DNA of 64,000 nt from Pseudomonas sp. PB106 (GCF_009764645.1 NZ_RWIM01000115.1:1-64000), one strand, 5' to 3'; shown: positions 7,758 to 20,631, numbered from the stretch's first letter. Made by a program: numbers and translations. The notes: a model not told the origin generated them from the letters alone.

Positions 7758-10217
7758 ATGAAGCAAAAGCGGACTCTGGGAACGCCACGGTTGTTGGGTA
7801 TCGTCTGGCCCTTTATCGCAGTGGTGTTGTTTCAAGCCTTGTTGGGGGGCGTGAGCCTTTACGTGCTCTCGGCCGTTCGCGGGTATGTCGCGGGGGAGAG
7901 CCTCTGGTCAAAAGGCCAGAAGGACGCCATCTATTACCTCAATCTGTATGCCGACAGCCGGGACGAGGCGATTTTCCTCAAGTACAAGGAGGCGATCGCC
8001 GTGCCTCAGGGCGGTCATCAGTTGCGGCTGGCGCTGGATCGCCAGCCTCCCGACCTCGCCGCAGCCCGCGAGGGCATTCTCAAGGGGGGTAACCACCCCG
8101 ACGATGTTTCCAGCCTGATCTGGCTGTACCTCAATTTCCGCCATTTCAGTTACCTGGAAACCGCCATCGACCGCTGGACATTGGGTGATGCCTATCTGGT
8201 TCAGCTGGATAGCGTGGCGCAGGAGATGCACCGACGCTTCGTCAGGAACGTGGCGACAGAGGCCGATGTGCGTCACTGGAAAGCCCGCATCTTTGCGATC
8301 AACGATGGTGTGACGCCCGCCGCCAAAGCCTTCAGCGATGCTCTGGGGGAAGGCTCGCGGATGATCCTGCGTTTGCTGTTGTTCACCAATCTGGCCACGG
8401 CGCTGGGGCTGATCGTGCTGGCACTGTGGCGCACGCACAAATTGCTCAAGCAGCGTCACGCCTTTGCCGAGGCGCTGCAACTGGAGAAAGACCGCGCGCA
8501 TGTGACCCTGCAATCGATTGGCGATGGCGTGATTACCACTGACGTGACCGGCGCGATCGACTACATGAACCCCGCCGCCGAAGCCATGACGCACTGGAAG
8601 GCCGAGCAGGCAGGCGGCCTGCCACTGGCGGCGCTGTTCAACTTGCTCGACGACAACGCGCAAGCCGAAGGCCTGACGCTGATCGAGCACATTCTCAGTG
8701 GCCAGCTCAGCGGTGGCAGCGAGCATTCCAAACTGATTCAGCGCCTGGACGGCAGCACCGTGTCGGTGACCCTCGTCGGCGCACCGATCCGCAATGCCGG
8801 CAAAGTCAGCGGCACGGTGCTGGTGCTGCACGACATGACCCAGGAGCGCCAGTACATCGCCAACCTGTCGTGGCAGGCGACTCACGATGCGCTGACCGGT
8901 TTGGCCAACCGTCGCGAATTCGAATATCGCCTTGAGCAGGCACTTCACAACCTCACTCGGCAGGCGGGGCGGCATGCGCTGATGTTCCTCGATCTGGATC
9001 AATTCAAACTGGTCAATGACACCTGTGGGCATGCGGCGGGCGATGAACTGTTGCGGCATATTTGCACCCTGCTGCAATCGGGCCTGCGCGAGGGCGATAC
9101 CCTGGCGCGGCTTGGCGGCGACGAGTTCGGGATCCTGTTGGAGAACTGCGCACCGGAAGCTTCGGAAAAAATCGCTGAAAGCCTGCGCCAGACCGTGCAG
9201 AACCTGCATTTCGTCTGGAAAGGCCGGCCGTTCCTCACCACCGTGAGCATTGGCCTGGTGCACATTGCGCAAACCCCGACGACCCTCGAAGCCTCGCTGC
9301 GCGCCGCCGACATGGCCTGCTACATGGCCAAGGAGAAGGGGCGCAACCGGGTGCAGGTCTATCACGCCGACGATTCCGAACTGTCGCTGCGCTTCGGTGA
9401 AATGGCTTGGGTGCAGCGCTTGCACATGGCGCTCGAAGAGAATCGCTTTTGCCTCTATGCCCAGGAAATCGCCCCGCTCAAGCCAGGTGTCAGCAAGGGT
9501 GGGCATATCGAAATTCTTTTGCGTCTGCACGATGAAGCCGGACGCATGATTTTGCCTGACAGCTTTATCCCGGCCGCCGAACGTTATGGTTTGATGAATC
9601 AGTTAGATCGTTGGGTAGTGCAAAACGTTTTTAAGGTAATTGCTCAATGTATTGCCAAGGAACATGAAGGTCCATTAGCAATGTGTGCGATTAATCTGTC
9701 AGGAATTACTATAGGAGATGACGCGTTTTTGCACTTTCTGCGAGAACAGTTTGTTAACTACTCGATACCTCCTGAAATGATTTGTTTTGAAATTACAGAA
9801 ACCAGTGCCATTGCAAATTTGGGCAGTGCAATAAGATTTATTAATGAACTCAAGGACTTGGGTTGCTACTTTTCGTTAGATGACTTTTGTGCCGGAATGT
9901 CTTCATTCGCATATCTGAAACATTTACCTGTAGACTTCCTGAAGATCGACGGGAGTTTCGTAAAGGATATGCTGGACGACCCGATTAACCGCGCAATGGT
10001 CGAAGTGATCAATCACATCGGGCATGTCATGGGTAAACAGACAATTGCCGAGTTTGTTGAAACAACTCAGATCGAGCAGGCATTGCTTGAAATCGGCGTT
10101 GATTACGCTCAGGGTTATGTCATTGAACGACCGCAGTTGTTTACCTGTGACAGTTTGCAAAGTCGGCCCGCCAGACCGCAGCCGCTGTTATTCAAAGCGC
10201 CTGGCACGTTCCGTTGA
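7758..10217 (+). CDS. rbdA: RbdA-like membrane PAS-GGDEF-EAL c-di-GMP enzyme
   Basis: Protein of 819 residues. Transmembrane segments at about 12-37 and 203-225 flank a periplasmic sensor region. A PAS domain (about 245-365), GGDEF domain (about 372-535) and EAL domain (about 555-800) follow. GGDEF is intact at 453-457 with an inhibitory-site RxxD at 444-447. The EAL signature reads EIL at 585-587 but keeps the Glu, and the other metal and catalytic residues are present (INLSG, FEITET, LDDFCAG, LKIDGSF, AEFVE). In P. aeruginosa RbdA (PA0861) lowers c-di-GMP and drives biofilm dispersal. Size and neighbours match PA0861. Bases from about 9585 to 10150 are clearly AT-richer than the rest of the gene. 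Confidence 0.9.
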   Translation: MKQKRTLGTPRLLGIVWPFIAVVLFQALLGGVSLYVLSAVRGYVAGESLWSKGQKDAIYYLNLYADSRDEAIFLKYKEAIAVPQGGHQLRLALDRQPPDLAAAREGILKGGNHPDDVSSLIWLYLNFRHFSYLETAIDRWTLGDAYLVQLDSVAQEMHRRFVRNVATEADVRHWKARIFAINDGVTPAAKAFSDALGEGSRMILRLLLFTNLATALGLIVLALWRTHKLLKQRHAFAEALQLEKDRAHVTLQSIGDGVITTDVTGAIDYMNPAAEAMTHWKAEQAGGLPLAALFNLLDDNAQAEGLTLIEHILSGQLSGGSEHSKLIQRLDGSTVSVTLVGAPIRNAGKVSGTVLVLHDMTQERQYIANLSWQATHDALTGLANRREFEYRLEQALHNLTRQAGRHALMFLDLDQFKLVNDTCGHAAGDELLRHICTLLQSGLREGDTLARLGGDEFGILLENCAPEASEKIAESLRQTVQNLHFVWKGRPFLTTVSIGLVHIAQTPTTLEASLRAADMACYMAKEKGRNRVQVYHADDSELSLRFGEMAWVQRLHMALEENRFCLYAQEIAPLKPGVSKGGHIEILLRLHDEAGRMILPDSFIPAAERYGLMNQLDRWVVQNVFKVIAQCIAKEHEGPLAMCAINLSGITIGDDAFLHFLREQFVNYSIPPEMICFEITETSAIANLGSAIRFINELKDLGCYFSLDDFCAGMSSFAYLKHLPVDFLKIDGSFVKDMLDDPINRAMVEVINHIGHVMGKQTIAEFVETTQIEQALLEIGVDYAQGYVIERPQLFTCDSLQSRPARPQPLLFKAPGTFR

Positions 10218-10263
10218 AGTCTCTTGCCGATCCTTACAATCACAAATCAAAAGGAGCCGAACA

Positions 10264-11058
10264 GTGATCGACACATTCAACCGAACCGGACCGCTCATGG
10301 AAGCTGCAAGTTATCCTGGCTGGGCACAACAGCTGATCCAGGACTGCAGCGAGAGCAAGCGCCGGGTTGTCGAACATGAACTTTATCTGCGCATGCGTGA
10401 TAACAAGCTCAGCGCCAAGACCATGCGTCAGTACCTGATCGGGGGCTGGCCGGTGGTTGAGCAGTTTGCGTTGTACATGGCGCAGAACCTCACTAAAACC
10501 AAGTTCGCTCGTCACCCGGGTGAAGACATGGCGCGGCGCTGGCTGATGCGCAATATCCGCGTCGAACTCAATCACGCCGATTACTGGGTGCATTGGAGCC
10601 GCGCGCACGGCGTGAGCCTGGAAGACCTTCAGGCCCAACAAGTGCCACCGGAGTTGCATGCGCTCAGTCACTGGTGCTGGCACACCAGTTCGGCGGATTC
10701 GCTGATCGTCGCCATCGCCGCCACCAACTACGCCATCGAGGGCGCGACCGGGGAGTGGTCGGCAGTGGTTTGCTCCACTGGCGTATACGCCGCAGCGTTC
10801 CCGGAGGAAGACCGCAAGCGTGCAATGAAGTGGTTGAAGATGCATGCCCAGTACGACGACGCCCATCCGTGGGAAGCGCTGGAAATCATTTGCACCCTGG
10901 CGGGGATGAATCCGAGCAAGGCTCTGCAGGTCGAACTGCGTCAGGCCATCTGCAAGAGCTACGACTATATGTATCTGTTCCTCGAGCGCTGCATGCAGCT
11001 TGAAACGTCAGAGCGCTTGTTGGTCAACCGAGAGCGCAGGGCGGTAGTCGAGAGCTGA
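10264..11058 (+). CDS. TenA/PqqC-like haem-oxygenase-fold protein
   Basis: Mostly helical protein of 264 residues, of the kind often annotated as a TenA family regulator in Pseudomonas (PA0862 position). The layout resembles the TenA_C/THI-4 or iron-containing redox fold: MRQYLIGGWPVVEQF, an ELNHADYWVHW segment and later YAIEGATGEWSAV. A true thiaminase role is unlikely from context. GTG 10264 has AGGAG upstream at the right distance; ATG 10297 is an alternative. It follows rbdA by 46 bases and may be co-transcribed. The substrate and link to c-di-GMP are unknown. Confidence 0.75.
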   Translation: MIDTFNRTGPLMEAASYPGWAQQLIQDCSESKRRVVEHELYLRMRDNKLSAKTMRQYLIGGWPVVEQFALYMAQNLTKTKFARHPGEDMARRWLMRNIRVELNHADYWVHWSRAHGVSLEDLQAQQVPPELHALSHWCWHTSSADSLIVAIAATNYAIEGATGEWSAVVCSTGVYAAAFPEEDRKRAMKWLKMHAQYDDAHPWEALEIICTLAGMNPSKALQVELRQAICKSYDYMYLFLERCMQLETSERLLVNRERRAVVES

Positions 11059-11080
11059 TTTTCGCGTCACGCAAAACCAA

Positions 11081-11169
11081 TGTGGGAGCGAGCCTGCTCG
11101 CGAAAGCGGTATGTCAGTCAACTCAAGGTTGAATGTCATATCGCATTCGCGAGCAAGCTCGCTCCCACA
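11081..11169. repeat. REP inverted pair
   Basis: Arms beginning TGTGGGAGCGAGC and ending GCTCGCTCCCACA, with an inner TTCGCGAGCA segment, enclose about 40 bases. It lies between the convergent TenA-like and diguanylate cyclase genes. The same family occurs at 20542-20631. Confidence 0.85.
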
Positions 11170-11193
11170 CTGTTTTTCGCTGGTTTGAAAAGC

Positions 11194-12120
11194 TTAGCCC
11201 GCCATTGCCAACCTGTTCCGGCCTTCACGCTTGGCCACGTACAACGCACTGTCGGCCCGGCGCAGCAAGCTGTCGGCCGATTCGCCCGGCAACAACGTCG
11301 AACAACCCAGGCTCACGGTCAACTCGATCAACTGGCCATCGGCGTAATACTCAGCAGCCTGCGCCGCGTAGCGCAGCCGTTCGCCGACCATTGCTGCCGC
11401 GTCCCGGCTGGTATTGGACAGCAGAATCAAAAACTCTTCCCCGCCGTAACGAAACACCATGTCGACATTGCGCAATTGCGCCTTGATGGTGGCAGCGATC
11501 GCTTTGAGCACGTCGTCACCAGCGCTGTGGCCATGGCTGTCATTGACTCGCTTGAAATGATCGATGTCGAGCATCAGCAGCGATAGCGGCTGTTGATGGC
11601 GACGGGACATTTCGATCTCGCGCTGCAGGGTCTGCTCCATGGCAATGCGATTGCCGGCGCCGGTCAGCGGATCGCGCAGCGCACTCTGCGTGGCTTCGCG
11701 ATAGAGCAGGGCATTGCGCATTGGATAGAGCAGGGACGACAGCAGCGACTCGAGGTTGCCTTGTTCCTTGTCGCTGAAACGCTGATTACGCCGGAACACC
11801 AACTCGCCCATGTGCTCGCCTTCATGGCTGAGGCTGTAGCTGATCGAATGGTGACCTCGGGTGCCGAACTCCAGGCGCAGGTCGCTGCCTTGGTGCACAT
11901 AGCTCAAGGCATCCAACGGCACCAGACGCTGAACTTCGCGGAAAAACAGGCCAAGGATGCGTTGCGGTTCAAGGCTGGTTTGCAGTTGCAGGCTCATTTG
12001 CTGGCGCAATTGCGCGAGACTGGCCGGTCGCTCCAGAAGGGGAGGCAGTTGACCAAAGCCCAGGCGTTGCAATTTGGCACTGTCAAAGTCAATTGCATTG
12101 GTCTGGGAGGGTGATTTCAT
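11194..12120 (-). CDS. Diguanylate cyclase (GGDEF), cytoplasmic
   Basis: Protein of 308 residues without membrane segments. The N-terminal half (about 30-140) looks like a GAF-type sensor. The C-terminal GGDEF domain (about 148-305) has an intact GGEEF at 226-230 and an inhibitory-site RxxD (RNVD) at 217-220. DxD-type metal residues are in LDIDHFKRVND. It should make c-di-GMP from two GTP and be subject to product inhibition. It converges on the rbdA-TenA unit, so two c-di-GMP enzymes lie close together here. The signal sensed is unknown. Confidence 0.9.
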   Translation of the reverse strand: MKSPSQTNAIDFDSAKLQRLGFGQLPPLLERPASLAQLRQQMSLQLQTSLEPQRILGLFFREVQRLVPLDALSYVHQGSDLRLEFGTRGHHSISYSLSHEGEHMGELVFRRNQRFSDKEQGNLESLLSSLLYPMRNALLYREATQSALRDPLTGAGNRIAMEQTLQREIEMSRRHQQPLSLLMLDIDHFKRVNDSHGHSAGDDVLKAIAATIKAQLRNVDMVFRYGGEEFLILLSNTSRDAAAMVGERLRYAAQAAEYYADGQLIELTVSLGCSTLLPGESADSLLRRADSALYVAKREGRNRLAMAG

Positions 12121-12480
12121 ATGGCGTGAACCCTTAGCAGTAAGTCTGTCTTACAGGCTGGGTGAGAGCGGCTATGGGCTGCGCGTCATACTGATCCATC
12201 AGTCCCGTAGGACGTTTGGCGTAAGTTTAGTCTGCCTGATGACGATTAGTAAGCTATCGAAATCGGCCTCGCCCCATTGCCTTCACGCGGCTTGCTTTGA
12301 GGGAATTTAGAGCGAAAGTCGTGCCATTCGGTTCATGTTTATTAAAACCGTTGTGATTCAATGGTTTGCGACTCGATGGAAGAAATGTGCGCTGGATATT
12401 TGACTGAATTGTGACGGTCAGTAGCGGCAAATGTCTGCCGCGACGGGAATCCGCCGCGGCAACAAAGCCGACGTATGGCA
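12121..12480. other. Intergenic stretch between yciK and the diguanylate cyclase gene
   Basis: 360 bases, locally AT-rich near 12300-12420. A seven-base-pair hairpin (TGCCGCG with CGCGGCA, 12436-12461) lies just past the yciK stop and could end that transcript, but it has no T run. The promoter of the diguanylate cyclase gene must be in the left half. No gene is recognised. Confidence 0.45.
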
Positions 12481-13221
12481 CTACTGAGCGTTGAAAGCCT
12501 GGCCGTTGATGCCAGTGCTGTCAGGACCCATCAGGTAGAGGTAGACCGGCATGATCTCTTCGGGCGTTGGGTTATTCAGCGGATTCTCTCCGGGGTAGGC
12601 CTGCGCACGCATGCTGGTGCGCGTACCGCCTGGGTTGATGCTGTTGGAGCGCACTGGCGCCACGCCGTCGACTTCATCGGCCAGGGTTTGCATCAGGCCT
12701 TCGGTGGCAAACTTCGACACGCCATAAGCACCCCAGTAAGCACGGCCCTTGCGCCCGACGCTGCTGGAGGTGAACACCACCGAGGCGTCCTGAGACAGCT
12801 TGAGCAGTGGCAACAGGGTGCTGGTCAGCATGAACATGGCGTTGACGTTGACCTGCATGACGCGCATGAAGTTTTCGCCGGACAACTGCTCGATCGGCGT
12901 GCGCGGGCCAATGATCGAAGCATTGTGCAGCAGGCCATCGAGGTGGCCGAACTCGGTCTCGATCATCGCTGCCAGCTCATCGTATTGATGGGGCAGGGCG
13001 GTTTCGAGGTTGAACGGAATCACTGCCGGTTGCGGATGCCCGGCGGCTTCGATCTCGTCATACACCTGGGTCAGATTGGCTTCTGTCTTGCCCAGCAGCA
13101 ACACCGTAGCGCCATGAGCAGCGTAGGTTTTCGCCGCCGCCGCGCCGATGCCACGACCGGCACCGGTGACCAGAATGACCCGATCCTTGAGCAGTTCGGG
13201 ACGAGCGGAGTAATCAAACAT
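12481..13221 (-). CDS. YciK family SDR oxidoreductase
   Basis: Short-chain dehydrogenase of 246 residues. The cofactor motif is TGAGRGIG near the N-terminus. The catalytic residues are Ser in VVFTSSSVGRKG and Tyr-x3-Lys in YGVSK. It belongs to the YciK group (PA3173 in P. aeruginosa); the physiological substrate is not known. MFDYSARPELLKDRV was chosen as the N-terminus because it fits the family; the frame runs upstream through REP sequence to 13308. It is the last gene of a minus-strand run with mupP, ubiG and the MTA deaminase. Confidence 0.88.
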   Translation of the reverse strand: MFDYSARPELLKDRVILVTGAGRGIGAAAAKTYAAHGATVLLLGKTEANLTQVYDEIEAAGHPQPAVIPFNLETALPHQYDELAAMIETEFGHLDGLLHNASIIGPRTPIEQLSGENFMRVMQVNVNAMFMLTSTLLPLLKLSQDASVVFTSSSVGRKGRAYWGAYGVSKFATEGLMQTLADEVDGVAPVRSNSINPGGTRTSMRAQAYPGENPLNNPTPEEIMPVYLYLMGPDSTGINGQAFNAQ

Positions 13222-13242
13222 ATAAACCTCATCAAGAGTCAG

Positions 13243-13291
13243 ATCGTTCCCACGCTCCGCGTGGGAATGCAGCCAATGACGCTCTGCGTCA
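13243..13291. repeat. REP double hairpin
   Basis: Two adjacent palindromes, TTCCCACGCTCCGCGTGGGAA (13247-13267 region) and TGACGCTCTGCGTCA (13277-13291), lie between mupP and yciK. The same type recurs at the right end of the window (63914-64000). It could attenuate or stabilise the mRNA between the two genes. Confidence 0.85.
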
Positions 13292-13295
13292 GGCC

Positions 13296-13967
13296 TCAGC
13301 AGCTGCACAGAGCGCTATCGAGCACCTTGCGCAACTCCGACGGATGATCCACCACCACATCCGCGCCCCAATGGCGTGGGTTGTCGTCCGGGTGAATGTA
13401 GCCAAAGGTCACAGCAGCGGTTTTCGTACCGGCATCGCGACCGGATTCGATATCGCGCAGATCATCGCCCACAAACAGCACCGTTGCCGGATCCAGATCA
13501 AGCATTTTGCACGCGAGGATCAACGGCTCCGGATCCGGCTTGCTGTTCTTCACATGATCCGGGCAGATCAACAGCGCCGAACGCTCAGCCAGCCCCAGTT
13601 GCTGCATGATCGGCTCGGCGAAGCGCAGCGGCTTGTTGGTCACCACGCCCCAGATCAGGTTGGCCTTTTCGATGTCGGCGAGCAATTCGCCCATGCCGTC
13701 GAACAGCTTGCTGTGCACCGCGCAACCAACCAGATAGCGCTCCAGGAACTCCAGACGAAGTTCCTCAAAGCCCGGCGATTCCGGGTCCATCGAAAACGTC
13801 ACCGCGACCATGGCTTTGGCGCCACCGGAAATCTCGTCGCGGATGTGCTTGTCGTTGATCGGTGGCAAGCCACGATCCGCGCGCATTGCCTGGCAGATGG
13901 CGATGAAGTCCGGCGCCGTGTCGAGCAGGGTGCCGTCCATGTCGAAGAGAACTGCTCTGATGGCCAT
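13296..13967 (-). CDS. mupP: N-acetylmuramic acid 6-phosphate phosphatase MupP
   Basis: HAD-family phosphatase of 223 residues. Motif I is [10 protein letters not shown] with the nucleophile Asp, motif II is VVTNK, and motif IV is [12 protein letters not shown]. In Pseudomonas the gene next to ubiG (PA3172) was renamed from phosphoglycolate phosphatase to MupP. It dephosphorylates MurNAc-6-P in the AnmK-MupP-AmgK-MurU recycling route that bypasses de novo UDP-MurNAc synthesis. The assignment rests on position and sequence pattern; plain phosphoglycolate phosphatase is the alternative. Only four bases separate it from ubiG. Confidence 0.85.
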   Translation of the reverse strand: MAIRAVLFDMDGTLLDTAPDFIAICQAMRADRGLPPINDKHIRDEISGGAKAMVAVTFSMDPESPGFEELRLEFLERYLVGCAVHSKLFDGMGELLADIEKANLIWGVVTNKPLRFAEPIMQQLGLAERSALLICPDHVKNSKPDPEPLILACKMLDLDPATVLFVGDDLRDIESGRDAGTKTAAVTFGYIHPDDNPRHWGADVVVDHPSELRKVLDSALCSC

Positions 13968-13971
13968 CGGC

Positions 13972-14670
13972 TTATTCCTCGCGCAGGGTCTGGATCATGT
14001 AGTTGACGTCAACGTCGTTGGCCAGCTTGTAGTGCTTGGTCAGCGGGTTGTAGGTCAGGCCGATGATGTCCTTGACGGTCAGGCCGGCCATGCGGCTCCA
14101 GGCACCCAGCTCGGACGGACGGATGAATTTCTTGAAGTCGTGGGTGCCGCGCGGCAGCAACTTCATGATGTATTCAGCGCCGATGATGGCGAACAGGTAG
14201 GCCTTCGGGTTGCGGTTGATGGTCGAAAAGAACACCTGGCCGCCCGGCTTGACCATGCGGAAGCAGGCACGGATCACCGAGGATGGATCCGGCACGTGCT
14301 CGAGCATCTCGAGGCAGGTGACCACGTCGAACTGCTCGGGCATTTCTTCGGCCAGGGCCTCGGCGGTGATCTGGCGGTACTCGACGCTGACGCCGGACTC
14401 CAACTGATGCAATTGCGCGACCGCCAGCGGCGCTTCGCCCATGTCGATGCCCATCACGGTGGCGCCGCGTTGGGCCATGGCTTCGCTGAGGATGCCGCCG
14501 CCGCAACCGACGTCGAGGACTTTCTTGCCGGCCAGATTGACGCGCTCGTCAATCCAGTTGACCCGCAGCGGGTTGATGTCGTGCAGCGGTTTGAATTCGC
14601 TCTCGCGGTCCCACCAGCGATGGGCGAGGGCTTCGAATTTGGCGATTTCGGCGTGGTCGACGTTGCTCAT
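13972..14670 (-). CDS. ubiG: Ubiquinone O-methyltransferase UbiG
   Basis: SAM-dependent methyltransferase of 232 residues that performs both O-methylation steps of ubiquinone synthesis. SAM motif I reads [16 protein letters not shown]. The N-terminus [19 protein letters not shown] and the segment [13 protein letters not shown] are typical of UbiG. It is in a minus-strand run with the MTA deaminase upstream and mupP four bases downstream. Confidence 0.95.
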   Translation of the reverse strand: MSNVDHAEIAKFEALAHRWWDRESEFKPLHDINPLRVNWIDERVNLAGKKVLDVGCGGGILSEAMAQRGATVMGIDMGEAPLAVAQLHQLESGVSVEYRQITAEALAEEMPEQFDVVTCLEMLEHVPDPSSVIRACFRMVKPGGQVFFSTINRNPKAYLFAIIGAEYIMKLLPRGTHDFKKFIRPSELGAWSRMAGLTVKDIIGLTYNPLTKHYKLANDVDVNYMIQTLREE

Positions 14671-14727
14671 GTTAAATCCTCTGAAACTTGAAAAAGGCTG
14701 TCGCCCCGGTGTTGCGCTCCGGGGTGT

Positions 14728-16062
14728 TTACGATTCGGTGTGGCCGCTGATGCGCTGGCCCCAGGCCCGGGCAGTAGCGCCCAGTTGTGCTTCGTCCAGA
14801 CGGGTCAGGCGTCGGTCGTCGAGCAGTTGCTTGCCGGCGACCCACAGGTGTTTCACGCAGTCCCGTCCGGTGGCATAGATAAGCTGCGAAACCGGGTCAT
14901 ACACGGGTTGCTGGGCCAGACCGGACAGGTCGAAAGCGACGATGTCGGCGGCTTTGCCAATTTCCAGCGAGCCGACCTGTGCTTCGATGCCCAGGGCCCG
15001 CGCGCCATTCAGCGTGGCCATGCGCAGCGCACGATGGGCGTCCAGCGCGGTAGCCGAACCGACGACGGCTTTGGCCAGCAGCGCAGCAGTGCGGGTTTCA
15101 CCGAGCAGATCGAGATCGTTGTTGCTCGCCGCGCCGTCGGTGCCCACGGCCACGTTGACGCCAGCCTGCCACAAACGTTCGACCGGGCAGAAGCCGCTGG
15201 CCAGTTTGAGGTTGGATTCCGGGCAGTGGATCACGCTGGTGTTGCTTTCTACCAGCAAGGCCAGGTCGTCATCGCTGATCTGGGTCATGTGCACGGCCTG
15301 GAAGCGCGGCCCGAGCAGACCGAGGCGACCCAGACGGGCGAGCGGACGTTCGCCGCGTTGTTCCAGCGCTTGCTGGACTTCGAAAGCGGTTTCGTGAACG
15401 TGCATGTGGATCGAGGCGTCGAGCTCCTCGGCAATCACGCGGATTTTTTCCAGGTTCTCGTCGCCGACGGTGTACGGTGCATGAGGGCCGAAGGTGATTT
15501 TGATCCGTTCGTGATGCTTCAGGTCGCCGAACAGCTCGACGCCCTGACGAATCGCCTCATCGGCGCTGCTGGCGCCGGGGATCGGGAAGTCGAGGATCGG
15601 GATGGCGATCTGTGCACGGATACCACTGTTGTGCACGCGCTCGCTGGCGATTTTCGGGAAGAAATACATGTCCGAGAAACAGGTGATGCCGCCCTTTATC
15701 TGCTCGGCGATGGCCAGATCAGTGCCGTCACGGACGAAATCTTCATCGACCCATTTGGCCTCGGCCGGCCAGATGTGATTTTCCAGCCAGGTCATCAGCG
15801 GCAGATCGTCGGCCAGGCCACGGAACAGCGTCATCGCCGCGTGGCCATGAGCGTTGATCAGGCCCGGGGCGAGCAAAACATCCGGCAATTCGCGGACTTC
15901 GCTGGCGTTACACTTCAATGCCTCGGCGCGCGGGCCGATAAACACGATGCGACCGTCGCGGATGCCCAGGCCATGTTCCTTGAGCACAACGCCTGCGGGT
16001 TCGACGGGTACCAGCCAGGTCGGCAGCAATAATAAGTCGAGCGCAATGGCAGGTTTCGGCAT
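14728..16062 (-). CDS. mtaD: Methylthioadenosine / S-adenosylhomocysteine deaminase (TRZ/ATZ family)
   Basis: Amidohydrolase of 444 residues. Metal-binding motifs are HGHAAM near residue 70, HMHVHE in the middle, and [13 protein letters not shown] in the C-terminal third. The PA3170 protein of P. aeruginosa in the same position deaminates 5'-methylthioadenosine to methylthioinosine. The divergent gene mtnA acts later in the same salvage pathway, which supports the call. [16 protein letters not shown] was taken as the start; the frame is open far upstream but only opposite mtnA. 8-oxoguanine or other purine deaminase activity is the alternative. Confidence 0.87.
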   Translation of the reverse strand: MPKPAIALDLLLLPTWLVPVEPAGVVLKEHGLGIRDGRIVFIGPRAEALKCNASEVRELPDVLLAPGLINAHGHAAMTLFRGLADDLPLMTWLENHIWPAEAKWVDEDFVRDGTDLAIAEQIKGGITCFSDMYFFPKIASERVHNSGIRAQIAIPILDFPIPGASSADEAIRQGVELFGDLKHHERIKITFGPHAPYTVGDENLEKIRVIAEELDASIHMHVHETAFEVQQALEQRGERPLARLGRLGLLGPRFQAVHMTQISDDDLALLVESNTSVIHCPESNLKLASGFCPVERLWQAGVNVAVGTDGAASNNDLDLLGETRTAALLAKAVVGSATALDAHRALRMATLNGARALGIEAQVGSLEIGKAADIVAFDLSGLAQQPVYDPVSQLIYATGRDCVKHLWVAGKQLLDDRRLTRLDEAQLGATARAWGQRISGHTES

Positions 16063-16131
16063 CGAGGGTCGGTTCCGGTGCTTTTGTAAAGGTTGGCGAA
16101 GTATACCCGAGCGTCTTCGCGGGGGGATCGC

Positions 16132-16137
16132 TATAAT
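16132..16137 (+). promoter_or_regulatory. Probable -10 element of mtnA
   Basis: A perfect TATAAT 33 bases before the mtnA start, in the 108-base gap between the divergent MTA deaminase gene and mtnA. No convincing -35 hexamer was found at the standard spacing. Confidence 0.5.
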
Positions 16138-16170
16138 CGGCGGCTTTTGTTCATGAGTGCGGGGTGTGGG

Positions 16171-17247
16171 ATGCGCGATCGACTGTTGGCTGCGGAGAAA
16201 GTGAAGGCCATCGATTGGCGAGATGGCGCGCTCCACCTGCTGGATCAGCGTATTTTGCCGTTCGAGGAAACCTGGATTGCCTACACCGGTGCTGCCGGCG
16301 TGGCCGAGGCGATTCGCACGATGGTCGTGCGCGGCGCGCCTGCCATCGGCATCACTGCGGCCTACGGCATCGTCCTTGCGGCGCGAGCGCGGATCGCCGA
16401 GGGCGGCGACTGGTACGCGGCGCTGGAAGAGGATTTCGCCTTGCTGGCCGATTCTCGTCCAACCGCAGTCAACCTGTTCTGGGCGTTGGGCCGCATGCAC
16501 GATCGCCTCGATCGCCTGAAAGAAAACGCCGATCCGCTGGCGGCGCTGGAGGCCGAAGCCATCGCCATCCACGAAAGCGACCGCGAAGCCAACCTGACCA
16601 TGGCGCAGCTCGGCGTCGATCTGATCCGCAAACATCAGGGCAATGCTCAGGCGATTTTGACCCACTGCAATACTGGCGCACTGGCCACCGGTGGTTTCGG
16701 TACCGCGTTGGGCGTCATTCGCGCAGCCTTTATAGAAGGCATGGTCGAGCGCGTTTACGCCGACGAAACCCGTCCGTGGCTGCAAGGCTCGCGGTTGACC
16801 GCGTGGGAGCTGGCCAACGAAGGCATTCCGGTGACCCTGAACGCCGACTCCGCCGCTGCGCACATCATGAAAACCAAAGGCGTGACCTGGGTGATCGTCG
16901 GTGCCGACCGCATCACCGCCAATGGCGACGTGGCCAACAAGATCGGCACCTATCAACTGGCGGTCAACGCTATGCACCACGGCGTGCGTTTCATGGTGGT
17001 GGCACCGAGTTCGACCATCGACATGAACCTGGCCAGCGGCGACGATATTCCGATTGAAGAGCGTGACGGCGCCGAGTTGCTGGAAGTCGGCGGCAAACGC
17101 GTCGGTGCGGATGTTGAGGCGTTCAACCCGGTGTTTGACGTGACGCCGGCGGACCTGATCGATGCGATCGTCACCGAGAAAGGCATCGTCGAACGCCCGG
17201 ATACCGCGAAAATGGCGCAGTTGATGTGCCGCAAACGCCTGCATTGA
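16171..17247 (+). CDS. mtnA: Methylthioribose-1-phosphate isomerase
   Basis: Protein of 358 residues, the aldose-ketose isomerase of methionine salvage converting 5-methylthioribose-1-P to 5-methylthioribulose-1-P. Family marks are [25 protein letters not shown] (active-site Cys), and [18 protein letters not shown] with the catalytic Asp. ATG 16171 matches the family N-terminus [19 protein letters not shown] 16153 is an alternative six codons earlier. It is divergent from the MTA deaminase, with TATAAT at 16132-16137. Confidence 0.95.
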   Translation: MRDRLLAAEKVKAIDWRDGALHLLDQRILPFEETWIAYTGAAGVAEAIRTMVVRGAPAIGITAAYGIVLAARARIAEGGDWYAALEEDFALLADSRPTAVNLFWALGRMHDRLDRLKENADPLAALEAEAIAIHESDREANLTMAQLGVDLIRKHQGNAQAILTHCNTGALATGGFGTALGVIRAAFIEGMVERVYADETRPWLQGSRLTAWELANEGIPVTLNADSAAAHIMKTKGVTWVIVGADRITANGDVANKIGTYQLAVNAMHHGVRFMVVAPSSTIDMNLASGDDIPIEERDGAELLEVGGKRVGADVEAFNPVFDVTPADLIDAIVTEKGIVERPDTAKMAQLMCRKRLH

Positions 17248-17671
17248 TTGACTGTAGCGTCTGTAAGGACGCCATCGCTGGCAAGCCAGCTCCCACAAGT
17301 TTTGTACCCGCCGCTGATCCTGTGGGAGCTGGCTTGCCAGCGATGAGGCCCTAAAAGTCAATAAACATCGCTAATCCAGACTGCAATTCTGCATTCAAAG
17401 AAGCTCTGAGCCTCTCTCGTCCCCCTTTCAGGCGATTACTGGTCAACTAACTATGCTCCATGCGCTTGTGGGGGATAGGTGCGTGGCGGCGATTGTGGTA
17501 GCATCCGGCGTTTTCCGAGGCAGTCCCGTGGGGTTGTCTTCACTGCGCAAATCCAGGGTTCAACTTGTTGATTTGTCGTAAGTCGGTGCATGGCACTCAG
17601 CCTGCATCGACGAGCTTCGTGATCCCTGTGGATATGACGAGGTTTCACCAGAAAAAGGAATCAGGCTTCTC
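17248..17671. promoter_or_regulatory. mtnA-gyrA intergenic region with gyrA leader
   Basis: 424 bases. The first third holds the REP pair at 17273-17345. The remaining 325 bases are less GC-rich and must contain the gyrA promoter and a leader; I could not place a promoter with confidence. GyrA translation is preceded by AAAAAGGAAT, an acceptable ribosome site with long spacing. No additional gene was seen. Confidence 0.5.
17273..17345. repeat. Perfect 25-base REP inverted pair
   Basis: Arms at 17273-17297 and 17321-17345 are exact reverse complements over 25 bases (CATCGCTGGCAAGCCAGCTC type) with a 23-base loop. It follows mtnA and may end its transcript. Confidence 0.9.
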
Positions 17672-20461
<2,790 letters not shown>

Positions 20462-20471
20462 GCGGGCAACC

Positions 20472-20506
20472 AAGGGGGCGGATGAGAATTCGCCCCCTTG
20501 TTATTT
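20472..20506 (+). terminator. Terminator after gyrA
   Basis: A nine-base-pair stem (AAGGGGGCG with CGCCCCCTT) has a ten-base loop and is followed by a short T-rich run. It starts ten bases after the gyrA stop. Confidence 0.8.
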
Positions 20507-20541
20507 GTCCGGTATGAAATTTCGACGCCCATGATGAACCC

Positions 20542-20631
20542 TGTGGGAGCGAGCTTGCTCGCGAAAGCGGAGTAACAGGCGACATTGTTGTTGAATGTCA
20601 GTCCGCCTTCGCGAGCAAGCTCGCTCCCACA
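20542..20631. repeat. REP inverted pair
   Basis: TGTGGGAGCGAGCTTGCTCGC and its reverse complement flank about 45 bases in the gyrA-serC gap. Same family as 11081-11169. Confidence 0.88.

Noticed and set aside
11081..11169. CRISPR-like repeat
   Set aside because: Only two inverted arms, no regular spacers and no cas genes; it is a REP pair.
13222..13308. Upstream extension of yciK
   Set aside because: The added residues are translated REP sequence and run into mupP; MFDYSARPELLKDRV is the family start.
16093..16170. Longer mtnA N-terminus
   Set aside because: The extra codons cover the TATAAT element and intergenic DNA; the family starts [11 protein letters not shown].
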